A stretch of DNA of 64,000 nt from an uncultured Alistipes sp. GTDB taxonomy: Bacteria > Bacteroidota > Bacteroidia > Bacteroidales > Rikenellaceae. The position numbers were made by a program, and so were the translations under genes. Shown here one piece after another: positions 57,789 to 64,000 of this stretch. Below the pieces are notes generated by a model, which was not told where the DNA came from, made no database searches, and was given only the letters and a program-made list of their open reading frames with translations. Numbering within the stretch: the stretch's first letter is position 1; every line of letters begins with the position of its first letter. The stretch spans positions 1 to 64,000 of the forward strand of contig CASDSD010000003.1 in the NCBI GenBank assembly GCA_949283205.1, in the 5' to 3' direction.

Positions 57789-58256
57789 CTACTTGAAGTC
57801 GAGATACTCCTTCGTGTACTTTATCTCCTCGAAGGGATATGTGCGCACCACGTCGACCTCGACCTTGCGTTTGCGGCCCTCGACGGCCTGCCGCTCCTTG
57901 TATGATACCGTGATACCCTTTTCGTCGGCCGCGTCGAGCCGGGCCAGGATCTTGGTGCCGTTCTTGAGCAGCACCTCCACGGGCGAGCCCACGATCTTGA
58001 GATACTGGCGCAGCGTACACAGCTCGGAGCCGATGCCTGCCGATGCCACCGTGAGCGAGAAATCCTCCTCGTCGCGGTTGAAGTGTTCCTCGATGGCGCG
58101 GCTCAGGTCGGCGCACGCCTCGATGGTGACAGCCGTGTCGCTGTCGATAAGCAGCTCCACCTCGTTGGCGGGGGAGCATTTGCAGCTTACCGTAAACATG
58201 TCTGTACCGGCCAGCTCGCGGTCGGCAATCTCCAGTATTTTGGCGCAATCTATCAT
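57789..58256 (-). CDS. rimP: Ribosome maturation factor RimP
   Basis: A 155-residue protein needed for 30S assembly. It shows ELLIDSDTAVTIEACADLSRAIEEHF in the N-terminal domain and an SH3-like C-terminal domain (KNGTKILARLDAADEKGITV). First gene of the operon, with a consensus promoter and a leader hairpin directly upstream. Confidence 0.96.
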   Translation of the reverse strand: MIDCAKILEIADRELAGTDMFTVSCKCSPANEVELLIDSDTAVTIEACADLSRAIEEHFNRDEEDFSLTVASAGIGSELCTLRQYLKIVGSPVEVLLKNGTKILARLDAADEKGITVSYKERQAVEGRKRKVEVDVVRTYPFEEIKYTKEYLDFK

Positions 58257-58279
58257 AATTCGCGGGGTTATAACTACGA

Positions 58280-58306
58280 AATAAGGGGACTTCCCGTCCC
58301 CTTATT
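58280..58306 (-). promoter_or_regulatory. Stem-loop in the rimP-nusA-infB leader
   Basis: A perfect 11-base stem, AATAAGGGGAC with GTCCCCTTATT, and a five-base loop. It lies between the predicted transcription start and rimP, 24 bases before the ATG. On the minus strand the stem ends in TTATTTCG, a weak U-run. It may act as an attenuator or as a block on ribosome access. Confidence 0.7.
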
Positions 58307-58320
58307 GCTGACTAACGCTG

Positions 58321-58351
58321 CAAAAATAGTGAAAAAAACCGACACGCCAAA
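58321..58351 (-). promoter_or_regulatory. Promoter of rimP-nusA-infB
   Basis: On the minus strand TTTG (58348-58351), a 19-base spacer, then TATTTTTG (58321-58328): a full match to the Bacteroidetes consensus. Confidence 0.85.
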
Positions 58352-58438
58352 CGATCGTGATGTGAAAAGCTCAAAATTTTTACGGTTTTGTAATGGTTTG
58401 TTCCCGAAAAGGGTGGAATCTCTTCAACAATGCAACGC

Positions 58439-58469
58439 AAAAGGGCGGACAATGGCATATTGTCCGCCC
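58439..58469 (-). terminator. Terminator after lpxA
   Basis: On the minus strand a perfect 11-base stem (GGGCGGACAAT with ATTGTCCGCCC, five-base loop) followed by TTTT. Confidence 0.85.
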
Positions 58470-58527
58470 GTAAGATATCTCCATATCTTTTGCTCTTTTA
58501 CCCGTCCGTAGGGTGTTCCGGCCGCCG

Positions 58528-59313
58528 TCAGTCGGCATCCGAAACATACTGCTTGATGCAGCCGCGTTTCGACGAACGGATGAAATTCAGGAGCATGTCG
58601 CGCTCGGGCGACTGCGGCAGTTCGGCCTCGACGCGGTCGCATCCCTCCATGTAGTTGAGGTTGCTCTGGAAGAGTATGCGGCACGCCTCGTGTACGGCGG
58701 CGATCTGCTCCGGCGTGAAGCCGCGGCGCGAGAGTCCTATCTTGTTGATTCCTGCGTAATGGTCCTTGTTCGAGGCGGTGATGAAGGGCGGGATATCCTT
58801 CGTGACGCCCGACATGCCCTGCACCATGGCGTGGTCGCCTATGCGCACCCACTGGTGTATGGCCGTATGTCCTCCGACAACGACCCAGTTGCCGATCTCG
58901 ACCTCGCCGCCCAGCGAGACGCGGTTCACGATGACGTTGTGGTCGCCAACCACGCAGTCGTGTGCGATGTGGGCGTATGCCATGACGAGGTTGTGCGAGC
59001 CGACGACGGTCTTGCCCCGCGACGCGGTGCCGCGGCTGATGGTGACGTATTCGCGTATCTCGTTGTAGTCGCCTATCTCGGCCGTGGTGACCTCGCCCTT
59101 GAATTTCATGTCCTGGGGCGTGCAGGCTATCGATGCGGCCAGATGTATCCGGCATCCCTTGCCGATGCGTGCGCCGTCATGTATGGCGGCCGAGGGCCCG
59201 ATCCAGCAGTCGTCGCCTATGACCACGTCGCCGGCAATGTATGCGAATGGCTCGATGGTGACGTTCCTGCCTATTTTCGCGTCGGGATGTACGTATGCCA
59301 ATTTGCTGATCAT
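58528..59313 (-). CDS. lpxA: UDP-GlcNAc acyltransferase LpxA
   Basis: A 261-residue left-handed beta-helix acyltransferase, first step of lipid A synthesis. Hexapeptide repeats run through residues 5-190. The catalytic His is in YAHIAHDCVVGDHN, and the acyl-chain region reads VVGGHTAIHQW. A C-terminal helical part follows (GLSRRGFTPEQ). It lies 7 bases after the lpxC-fabZ gene. Confidence 0.97.
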   Translation of the reverse strand: MISKLAYVHPDAKIGRNVTIEPFAYIAGDVVIGDDCWIGPSAAIHDGARIGKGCRIHLAASIACTPQDMKFKGEVTTAEIGDYNEIREYVTISRGTASRGKTVVGSHNLVMAYAHIAHDCVVGDHNVIVNRVSLGGEVEIGNWVVVGGHTAIHQWVRIGDHAMVQGMSGVTKDIPPFITASNKDHYAGINKIGLSRRGFTPEQIAAVHEACRILFQSNLNYMEGCDRVEAELPQSPERDMLLNFIRSSKRGCIKQYVSDAD

Positions 59314-59320
59314 ACTCGTT

Positions 59321-60718
59321 TTATTCTGCTTTCTTGTTTCTCACAATCTGTGCCATAAGCGTGGCCTCGCAGGCCAGAACGCCGCCCACGAATACCTTGC
59401 CCACGACCGAGGCTATGCCGCGGCGGACGGGTTCGATGATGTGTGCCTCGATCTGCATGGTGTCGCCCGGGACGACCTTGTGCTTGAAACGCACGTTGTC
59501 GATACGCAGGAAGTAGGTCGAGTACTCCTCGGGATGCTCTACGCTCTTGAGTACGATGATGCCGCTGGCCTGTGCCATGGCCTCCACCAGCAGCACGCCC
59601 GGCATGACGGGCTCGGTGGGGAAGTGCCCCGTGAACTGCGGTTCGTTGCCCGTGACGTTCTTGATGGCGCCGATCGAGTTGTCGTCCAGATAGAATACCT
59701 TGTCCACCAGCAGGAAGGGATAGCGGTGGGGCAGCAACTTGCGCACCTCGTTCACGTCCAGCAGCGCCGGTTTGTCGGGCCGGTAGCGGAAGGCGGGTTT
59801 CTCGCCGTCGCGGCGGATGGCGTGGATGAGCTGCTTCATGAACTCGGTGTTGGCGAAGTGACCCGGGCGCGATGCCCATACGCGGCCCTTGATACGCATG
59901 CCCAGCAGTGCGAAATCGCCCAGCAGGTCGAGCAGCTTGTGGCGTGCCAGCTCGTTGCTCGAACGCAGCTGCAGGTTGTTCAGATAACCGCCCGTGACAC
60001 GTATGTCGTCCTTGTGGAATACCTGCTTGAGGTGTTCGAGCTGCTCGTCCGAGACGGGGTTCTCGACCACGACGATCGAGTTGTCCAGGTCGCCGCCCTT
60101 GATGAGGTTCATCTTGAGCAGCGGCTCCAGCTCGTGCAGGAAGACAAAGGTGCGGCAGGGTGCGATCTGCTGCGCATAGTCGTTGAAGGGGTCGAGCGTG
60201 GCGTACTGGTTGCCTATGATCTTCGAGTTGTAGTCGACGTGTACCGACACGGTGAACTCGTCGTCGGGGTATATTATTATTGCGACGCCCTTGTCGGGGA
60301 TCGTATAGACCTGTTTCTCCGTCACCTCGTAATATTTGCGGTCGGCTTTCTGCTCCACGAGGCCGACTTCGGTGATCTTTTGGGCATATTCGCGGGCCGA
60401 GCCGTCCATGATGGGGACCTCGGGGGCGTCGACGTCGATCACAGCGTTGTCCACGCCCAGTGTCCAGAGGGCCGACAGGATGTGCTCTACGGTGCTTATC
60501 TTGGCGGGGCCCTTCTCTATGGTCGTTCCGCGCGATGTGTCGGTGACATATTCGCACAGGGCGGGTACCGAAGGCGAATTTTCGAGATCGATTCGACGAA
60601 ATACTATTCCGCTGTTCTCCGGAGCCGGCAGAACGGTCATGTTGACCTTGACTCCGGTGTGTAGCCCTTTGCCCGAGAATGAAATGGTCGAGGCGAGGGT
60701 CTGTTGTTTCGTTTGCAT
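59321..60718 (-). CDS. lpxC: LpxC-FabZ bifunctional protein
   Basis: A 465-residue fusion typical of Bacteroidetes. Residues 1 to about 300 are LpxC, the zinc deacetylase of lipid A synthesis (FSGKGLHTGVKV; VEHILSALWTLGVDNAVI with the zinc His; LLDLLGDFAL). Residues about 320-465 are FabZ, 3-hydroxyacyl-ACP dehydratase (LPHRYPFLLVDKV with the catalytic His; GHFPTEPVMPGVL with the catalytic Glu). On the minus strand TATCTTTG at 60784-60791 may be the -7 box. Confidence 0.97.
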   Translation of the reverse strand: MQTKQQTLASTISFSGKGLHTGVKVNMTVLPAPENSGIVFRRIDLENSPSVPALCEYVTDTSRGTTIEKGPAKISTVEHILSALWTLGVDNAVIDVDAPEVPIMDGSAREYAQKITEVGLVEQKADRKYYEVTEKQVYTIPDKGVAIIIYPDDEFTVSVHVDYNSKIIGNQYATLDPFNDYAQQIAPCRTFVFLHELEPLLKMNLIKGGDLDNSIVVVENPVSDEQLEHLKQVFHKDDIRVTGGYLNNLQLRSSNELARHKLLDLLGDFALLGMRIKGRVWASRPGHFANTEFMKQLIHAIRRDGEKPAFRYRPDKPALLDVNEVRKLLPHRYPFLLVDKVFYLDDNSIGAIKNVTGNEPQFTGHFPTEPVMPGVLLVEAMAQASGIIVLKSVEHPEEYSTYFLRIDNVRFKHKVVPGDTMQIEAHIIEPVRRGIASVVGKVFVGGVLACEATLMAQIVRNKKAE

Positions 60719-60849
60719 ATTTCGTTATGGTTTATTGTGTGACTTGTGTTGTCGTGAGGTTTGCTCCGTCCGATAATAATGTGCAAAGATATGAATATTT
60801 CGTAAAAAAATAGTAATTTTGCCTGAGATTTAATGCGCTGTGACCTAAT

Positions 60850-61686
60850 ATGACGACAACCGAACCGCAGGAGACGAACGGTGTGGATAACAGACCCGTG
60901 CGACGCAGGCAGACGCACGGGACGAGGATGCATCTGCCTTTCGAGAACCGGCACAGGGATGCCGGCGAGTGGGCGTACGACCACCGCGCGGGACTGAGCG
61001 TCATGATCATATGCTATCTGGTGTTGGCCATAGCGTTCGTGGGGTCGAAGATCATTCTCAACGAGAAGCCCCATCTTCAGGGCATATATATCGATCTGCA
61101 GGACCTGGAGACTCTGGCCGAGGAGAAGGAGCGTCTGGAGCGCGAGGTGGAGATGAAGCAGATGTCGGATTTCGACTGGTCGTCGGTCCGCAACCTCACC
61201 TCGAACGAGGCCCTTCTGAACGAGAACCTTCAGGATGACCGCGGCACCCGCACGGAGGCGCTGAATGCCTCGGCGCGCGAGATCGCCGAAGGGATGGAGT
61301 CGAACCGCGCCGCCTACGAGGCCGGCCTGGCCGAGGCGGAGGCTATCCTCGACAACGGACGCGCCAAAAGCGACGAGAAGGTGTCGGAGGGCCAGGACAC
61401 GAAGTTCAAGGGCAACGTAACGGTGAGCTTCGAGCTGAAGGATCCCGTGCGCACGAAACGGCGGCTGGTGGTTCCGGCCTACCGGTGCGAGGGCGGCGGA
61501 CAGGTCGTCGTGGCCGTCACTGTGAACCGCGGGGGCGAGGTGACGGCGGCCAAGGTGGTCTCGGGCGGCGACGAAAGCATGCGCGAGGCGGCTTTGGATG
61601 CGGCGTGGAAGTCGCTTTTCAACATAGACATGTCGGCGCCGGAGCGTCACAACGGAACCATAACCTATATTTTTATTCCGCAGTAG
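60850..61686 (+). CDS. TonB-like energy transducer
   Basis: 278 residues. A basic cytosolic N-terminus (about 1-48) is followed by one TM helix (MIICYLVLAIAFVGSKIIL), then a long charged helical segment with coiled-coil character, then a TonB-C-like domain (about 205-278: AVTVNRGGEVTAAKVVSGGDESMREAALDAAWKSLF). The N-terminus is longer than in standard TonB. TAATTTTG at 60814-60821 may be the -7 box. Its partner receptors are not in the window. Confidence 0.8.
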   Translation: MTTTEPQETNGVDNRPVRRRQTHGTRMHLPFENRHRDAGEWAYDHRAGLSVMIICYLVLAIAFVGSKIILNEKPHLQGIYIDLQDLETLAEEKERLEREVEMKQMSDFDWSSVRNLTSNEALLNENLQDDRGTRTEALNASAREIAEGMESNRAAYEAGLAEAEAILDNGRAKSDEKVSEGQDTKFKGNVTVSFELKDPVRTKRRLVVPAYRCEGGGQVVVAVTVNRGGEVTAAKVVSGGDESMREAALDAAWKSLFNIDMSAPERHNGTITYIFIPQ

Positions 61687-61771
61687 TGTGGAATTTCGGC
61701 CGCACGGCTGCCGCGTGATGCGGCGGGGCGGCGGCACCCGGCCGCAGGGCCGGCAAACAGGGAGAAAATTC

Positions 61772-62200
61772 ATGTACGCGACTCTTGTCACCATATTCGT
61801 CTGGCTTTGCGGCTGCCTTTCGTTGGGGCCGTACGGTGTCTCCGTACACGGTGCGGAGCGGGCGTGGACGCGGCAGACGGTACAGACGGAGGCTTCGATA
61901 GCCGCCGCGGATGAAGCCGCGGCAGTACGCATGCAGGCGGAGTTCGCTGCCGAGTGTATGGCGTGCAACTGCGATCTGCGACTGCCATCGTCGTGCCGCA
62001 GCGTGGCGCGCGGCGCCGAGAGTCTCTCTTCGCCCCATTCTGCGGCGCGGTCGATGCGTTGTGCGGCGCGTACGATGCCGTGCGATGCCGCCCGCGGATA
62101 TATTGCCGGGCATATTACCCGATTGTTTGAATTCGATCTTTTCCGGTCGTCGCTGCGGGCGGATTTCTTCCTCCACTCGCTGTGCCGGCTGCGGATTTAG
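61772..62200 (+). CDS. Small exported protein, unknown (uncertain gene)
   Basis: 142 residues. The N-terminus looks like a signal peptide (MYATLVTIFVWLCGCLSLG). The rest is Ala- and Arg-rich with ten or so Cys (MACNCDL, SSCRS, RCAARTMPC) and ends with an aromatic/basic tail (FFLHSLCRLRI). A minus-strand open frame covers the same bases, but it is proline/arginine-rich and has no signal. No family is recognised. It lies between the TonB-like gene and the next membrane protein. Confidence 0.5.
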   Translation: MYATLVTIFVWLCGCLSLGPYGVSVHGAERAWTRQTVQTEASIAAADEAAAVRMQAEFAAECMACNCDLRLPSSCRSVARGAESLSSPHSAARSMRCAARTMPCDAARGYIAGHITRLFEFDLFRSSLRADFFLHSLCRLRI

Positions 62201-62324
62201 CGGAGGCGGGCGGCGCGCCTCCAATGGTGCGGCGCCTCTGCCGCAAGGTGTGGCGGATGGTTCTGCCGCCTTGCCGTATCCTGATCTCCTTTTTGTAAAT
62301 CCGTTTAACGTTTAAGATTGAATC

Positions 62325-62867
62325 ATGTCAAACAGTAAGAATATATACGAGGCGCTCTACGCCTCGTCGGACGGCGTCGTGGTACGCCGCCACAGGTCGG
62401 CAGCCGTACCTGCCGTAATGTTTTTTGTCGGGGCCGCGCTGGTCGCCGGTTCGTATGCGGCGGGGGCGTCGCTTCCGTCGGGGCTGCTCTCCGCGGCGGG
62501 ATTCGCCGGCGGCGTGCTGCTCTTTGTCGGCGGCGTCATGGCTCTGATGCGCCTCTACGGTTCGGGTCATCCGTTCCATACGGGCGAGGGGCGCTTCCTC
62601 AAGGTCGAGGAGTTGCGCTTTGCGAAGGACAAGTCGGCCGAAGTGGCACGGTTGGTGCGCGAAGGCGACTTCGACACCCTGCGGGCGCTGCGCCATGACG
62701 GGGTGTCGGCGGTGACGGCGACACTCATCACCTCGCCTGCGGGGACGTTCCGCGCGTGCCAGGCCTTCGAGTTCATCGACCTCGAGATGCGGCCGATAAG
62801 CGAACTGAAGATCTTGCGGGGCCGATGCGTCGGTAACGACGGCGCATGTGTGCCGCTGAAACAATAG
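62325..62867 (+). CDS. Two-TM membrane protein of unknown function
   Basis: 180 residues. After a short polar N-terminus (SNSKNIYEALYAS) come two TM helices (AAVPAVMFFVGAALVAGSYAAG and LLSAAGFAGGVLLFVGGVMALM). A soluble C-terminal domain follows (KVEELRFAKDKSAEVARLVREGDFDTLRAL, ATLITSPAGTFRACQAFEFID). I do not recognise the family. It is 10 bases before the antiporter gene and probably cotranscribed. Confidence 0.8.
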   Translation: MSNSKNIYEALYASSDGVVVRRHRSAAVPAVMFFVGAALVAGSYAAGASLPSGLLSAAGFAGGVLLFVGGVMALMRLYGSGHPFHTGEGRFLKVEELRFAKDKSAEVARLVREGDFDTLRALRHDGVSAVTATLITSPAGTFRACQAFEFIDLEMRPISELKILRGRCVGNDGACVPLKQ

Positions 62868-62877
62868 AGAGAAGGAT

Positions 62878-64000
62878 ATGTTGAGTATGACCGAGAATAT
62901 ATTGTTGGTGTGGGCGCTGCTGCTCTATGTGGCGGTGATAGCGGGAAAGGTGGCCTACAGGTTCGGGGCGCCGGCCCTGCTCCTGTTCCTCGGCGTGGGA
63001 ATGGTGTTCGGACTGCATTTCATAAAGTTCGAGTCGTTCGAGTTCACGCAGTTCATAGGCATGATCGCCCTCTGTATAATCCTCTTCTCGGGAGGTATGG
63101 ACACCAAGTTCTCCGAGATACGCCCCATCCTCGGGCCGGGTATCGTGCTGGCGACGCTGGGCGTTGTCATCACGGCGGTCGTGACGGGTCTGTTCATATA
63201 TTTCTTCTCGTCATGGATCGGTCTGGCCATGTCGCTGCCGGTATCGTTGCTGCTGGCATCGACGATGGCCTCGACCGACTCCGCCTCGGTCTTCTCGATC
63301 CTGCGTACCAAGAAGCAGGGACTCAAGGAGAACCTGCGGCCGCTGCTGGAGCTCGAGAGCGGAAGTAACGACCCGATGGCCTACATGCTGACCATTCTGC
63401 TGGTATCGGTGGCCACCTCTGCCGTCGGCGAGGTGAACCTCGGGCAGAGCGCACTGAAATTCGTCGTGCAGATGGTCGTGGGCGCCCTTATGGGTTACGG
63501 CATAGGCCGTCTGGCTGTCTTTTCGATTAACCGTATCGACATAAAGAACAACGTGTCGCTCTATCCGGTGCTGCTGCTGGCTTCGGTTTTCTTCTCCTTC
63601 TCGTTCACGACGCTGCTCTGGGGCAACGGATACCTGGCGGTATATATCACGGGCCTGGTCGTGGGCAACTACAAGATCGCGCACCGCGGCAACCTTACGA
63701 CCTTCATGGACGGTTTCACATGGCTGGCGCAGATCGTCATGTTCATCACGATAGGACTTCTGGTGAACTCCGACGAGCTGATGCATCCCGAGGTGCTGAT
63801 CCTGGGTGGCGCGGTGGCCCTCTTCCTTATGTTCGTCGCCCGTCCGCTTGCCGTTTTCATCGGACTGCTTCCGTTCCGCCGGTTCAGCCGTCGGGCGAGG
63901 CTCTTTGTCTCGTGGGTGGGTTTGCGTGGCGCCGTGCCCATCATCTTCGCCACCTATCCCATCGTTGCGGGAGTCGAGAACGGACGGTTGATATTCAATG
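62878..64000 (+). CDS. K+/H+ (or Na+/H+) antiporter, CPA family, cut by right edge
   Basis: 374 codons are visible. About eleven TM helices, with the CPA pattern MIALCIILFSGGMDTKFSEI, LLASTMASTDSASVFSIL, LLELESGSNDPMAYMLT and a late VGLRGAVPIIFATYP. This closely matches NhaP2/CvrA-type antiporters, which usually carry a TrkA-C domain after the membrane part; that region is outside the window. The start ATG follows GAAGGA. Confidence 0.93.
   Translation, partial: MLSMTENILLVWALLLYVAVIAGKVAYRFGAPALLLFLGVGMVFGLHFIKFESFEFTQFIGMIALCIILFSGGMDTKFSEIRPILGPGIVLATLGVVITAVVTGLFIYFFSSWIGLAMSLPVSLLLASTMASTDSASVFSILRTKKQGLKENLRPLLELESGSNDPMAYMLTILLVSVATSAVGEVNLGQSALKFVVQMVVGALMGYGIGRLAVFSINRIDIKNNVSLYPVLLLASVFFSFSFTTLLWGNGYLAVYITGLVVGNYKIAHRGNLTTFMDGFTWLAQIVMFITIGLLVNSDELMHPEVLILGGAVALFLMFVARPLAVFIGLLPFRRFSRRARLFVSWVGLRGAVPIIFATYPIVAGVENGRLIFN

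Overview
The window looks like chromosomal DNA from a GC-rich member of the order Bacteroidales, most likely near Rikenellaceae/Alistipes (inferred; I could not run a search). The signs are an LpxC-FabZ fusion, an anaerobic sulfatase-maturating enzyme beside a serine-type sulfatase, DUF349 repeats, a ThiE-ThiD fusion, the oxygen-independent ThiH route, and promoters of the Bacteroidetes type (TTTG, about 19 bases, TAnnTTTG). Base use is GC-rich almost throughout. One gene at about 31.0-32.0 kb is clearly AT-rich.

Layout. 0-7.7 kb: proB (cut by the left edge), an OmpR/PhoB-type response regulator, a DUF349 protein, pyrG and yidC. 7.9-14 kb: an aldo/keto reductase, then two closely similar M28 peptidase lipoproteins that flank a four-gene ABC transporter/GntR cassette with its own promoter and a 9+9 base inverted-repeat operator. 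14-16.7 kb: an anaerobic sulfatase-maturase and its probable client sulfatase. 17.3-23.9 kb: a TetR-controlled RND efflux operon ending in a small PII-like protein. 24.3-30.9 kb: a redox operon with a tetraheme NapC/NrfH-like cytochrome fused to a SUMF1 fold, an exported Gfo/Idh/MocA oxidoreductase, a WbuC-like cupin, an exported TIM-barrel isomerase-like protein, and CcsB/CcsA for cytochrome c maturation.

31-40.8 kb: the AT-rich orphan gene, a GH43 glycosidase, an orphan phage/eCIS tail-tube-like protein, der, an outer-membrane barrel, phoH, pepD, a lipid kinase, a lipoprotein, an MmcQ/YjbR protein and tRNA-Ala(GGC). 41-48.5 kb: a complete-looking thiamine operon behind a TPP riboswitch (thiS, thiE, thiG, thiC, a helical-repeat gene, thiH, thiF, thiE-thiD). 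48.6-60.7 kb: a TlpA-like lipoprotein, an RluA-type pseudouridine synthase, a CoA-transferase, the rimP-nusA-infB operon, and lpxA with lpxC-fabZ. 60.8-64 kb: a TonB-like protein, two small unknown proteins and a CPA-type K+/H+ antiporter cut by the right edge.

The most promising unexplained unit is the 24.3-30.9 kb operon. It combines a membrane-anchored tetraheme cytochrome, two exported sugar-type enzymes and its own heme-attachment machinery. This suggests a quinone-linked periplasmic oxidation or reduction of a sugar, glycoside or cyclitol. Its SUMF1 domain lacks the two cysteines of true formylglycine-generating enzymes, so it is probably not a sulfatase maturase.
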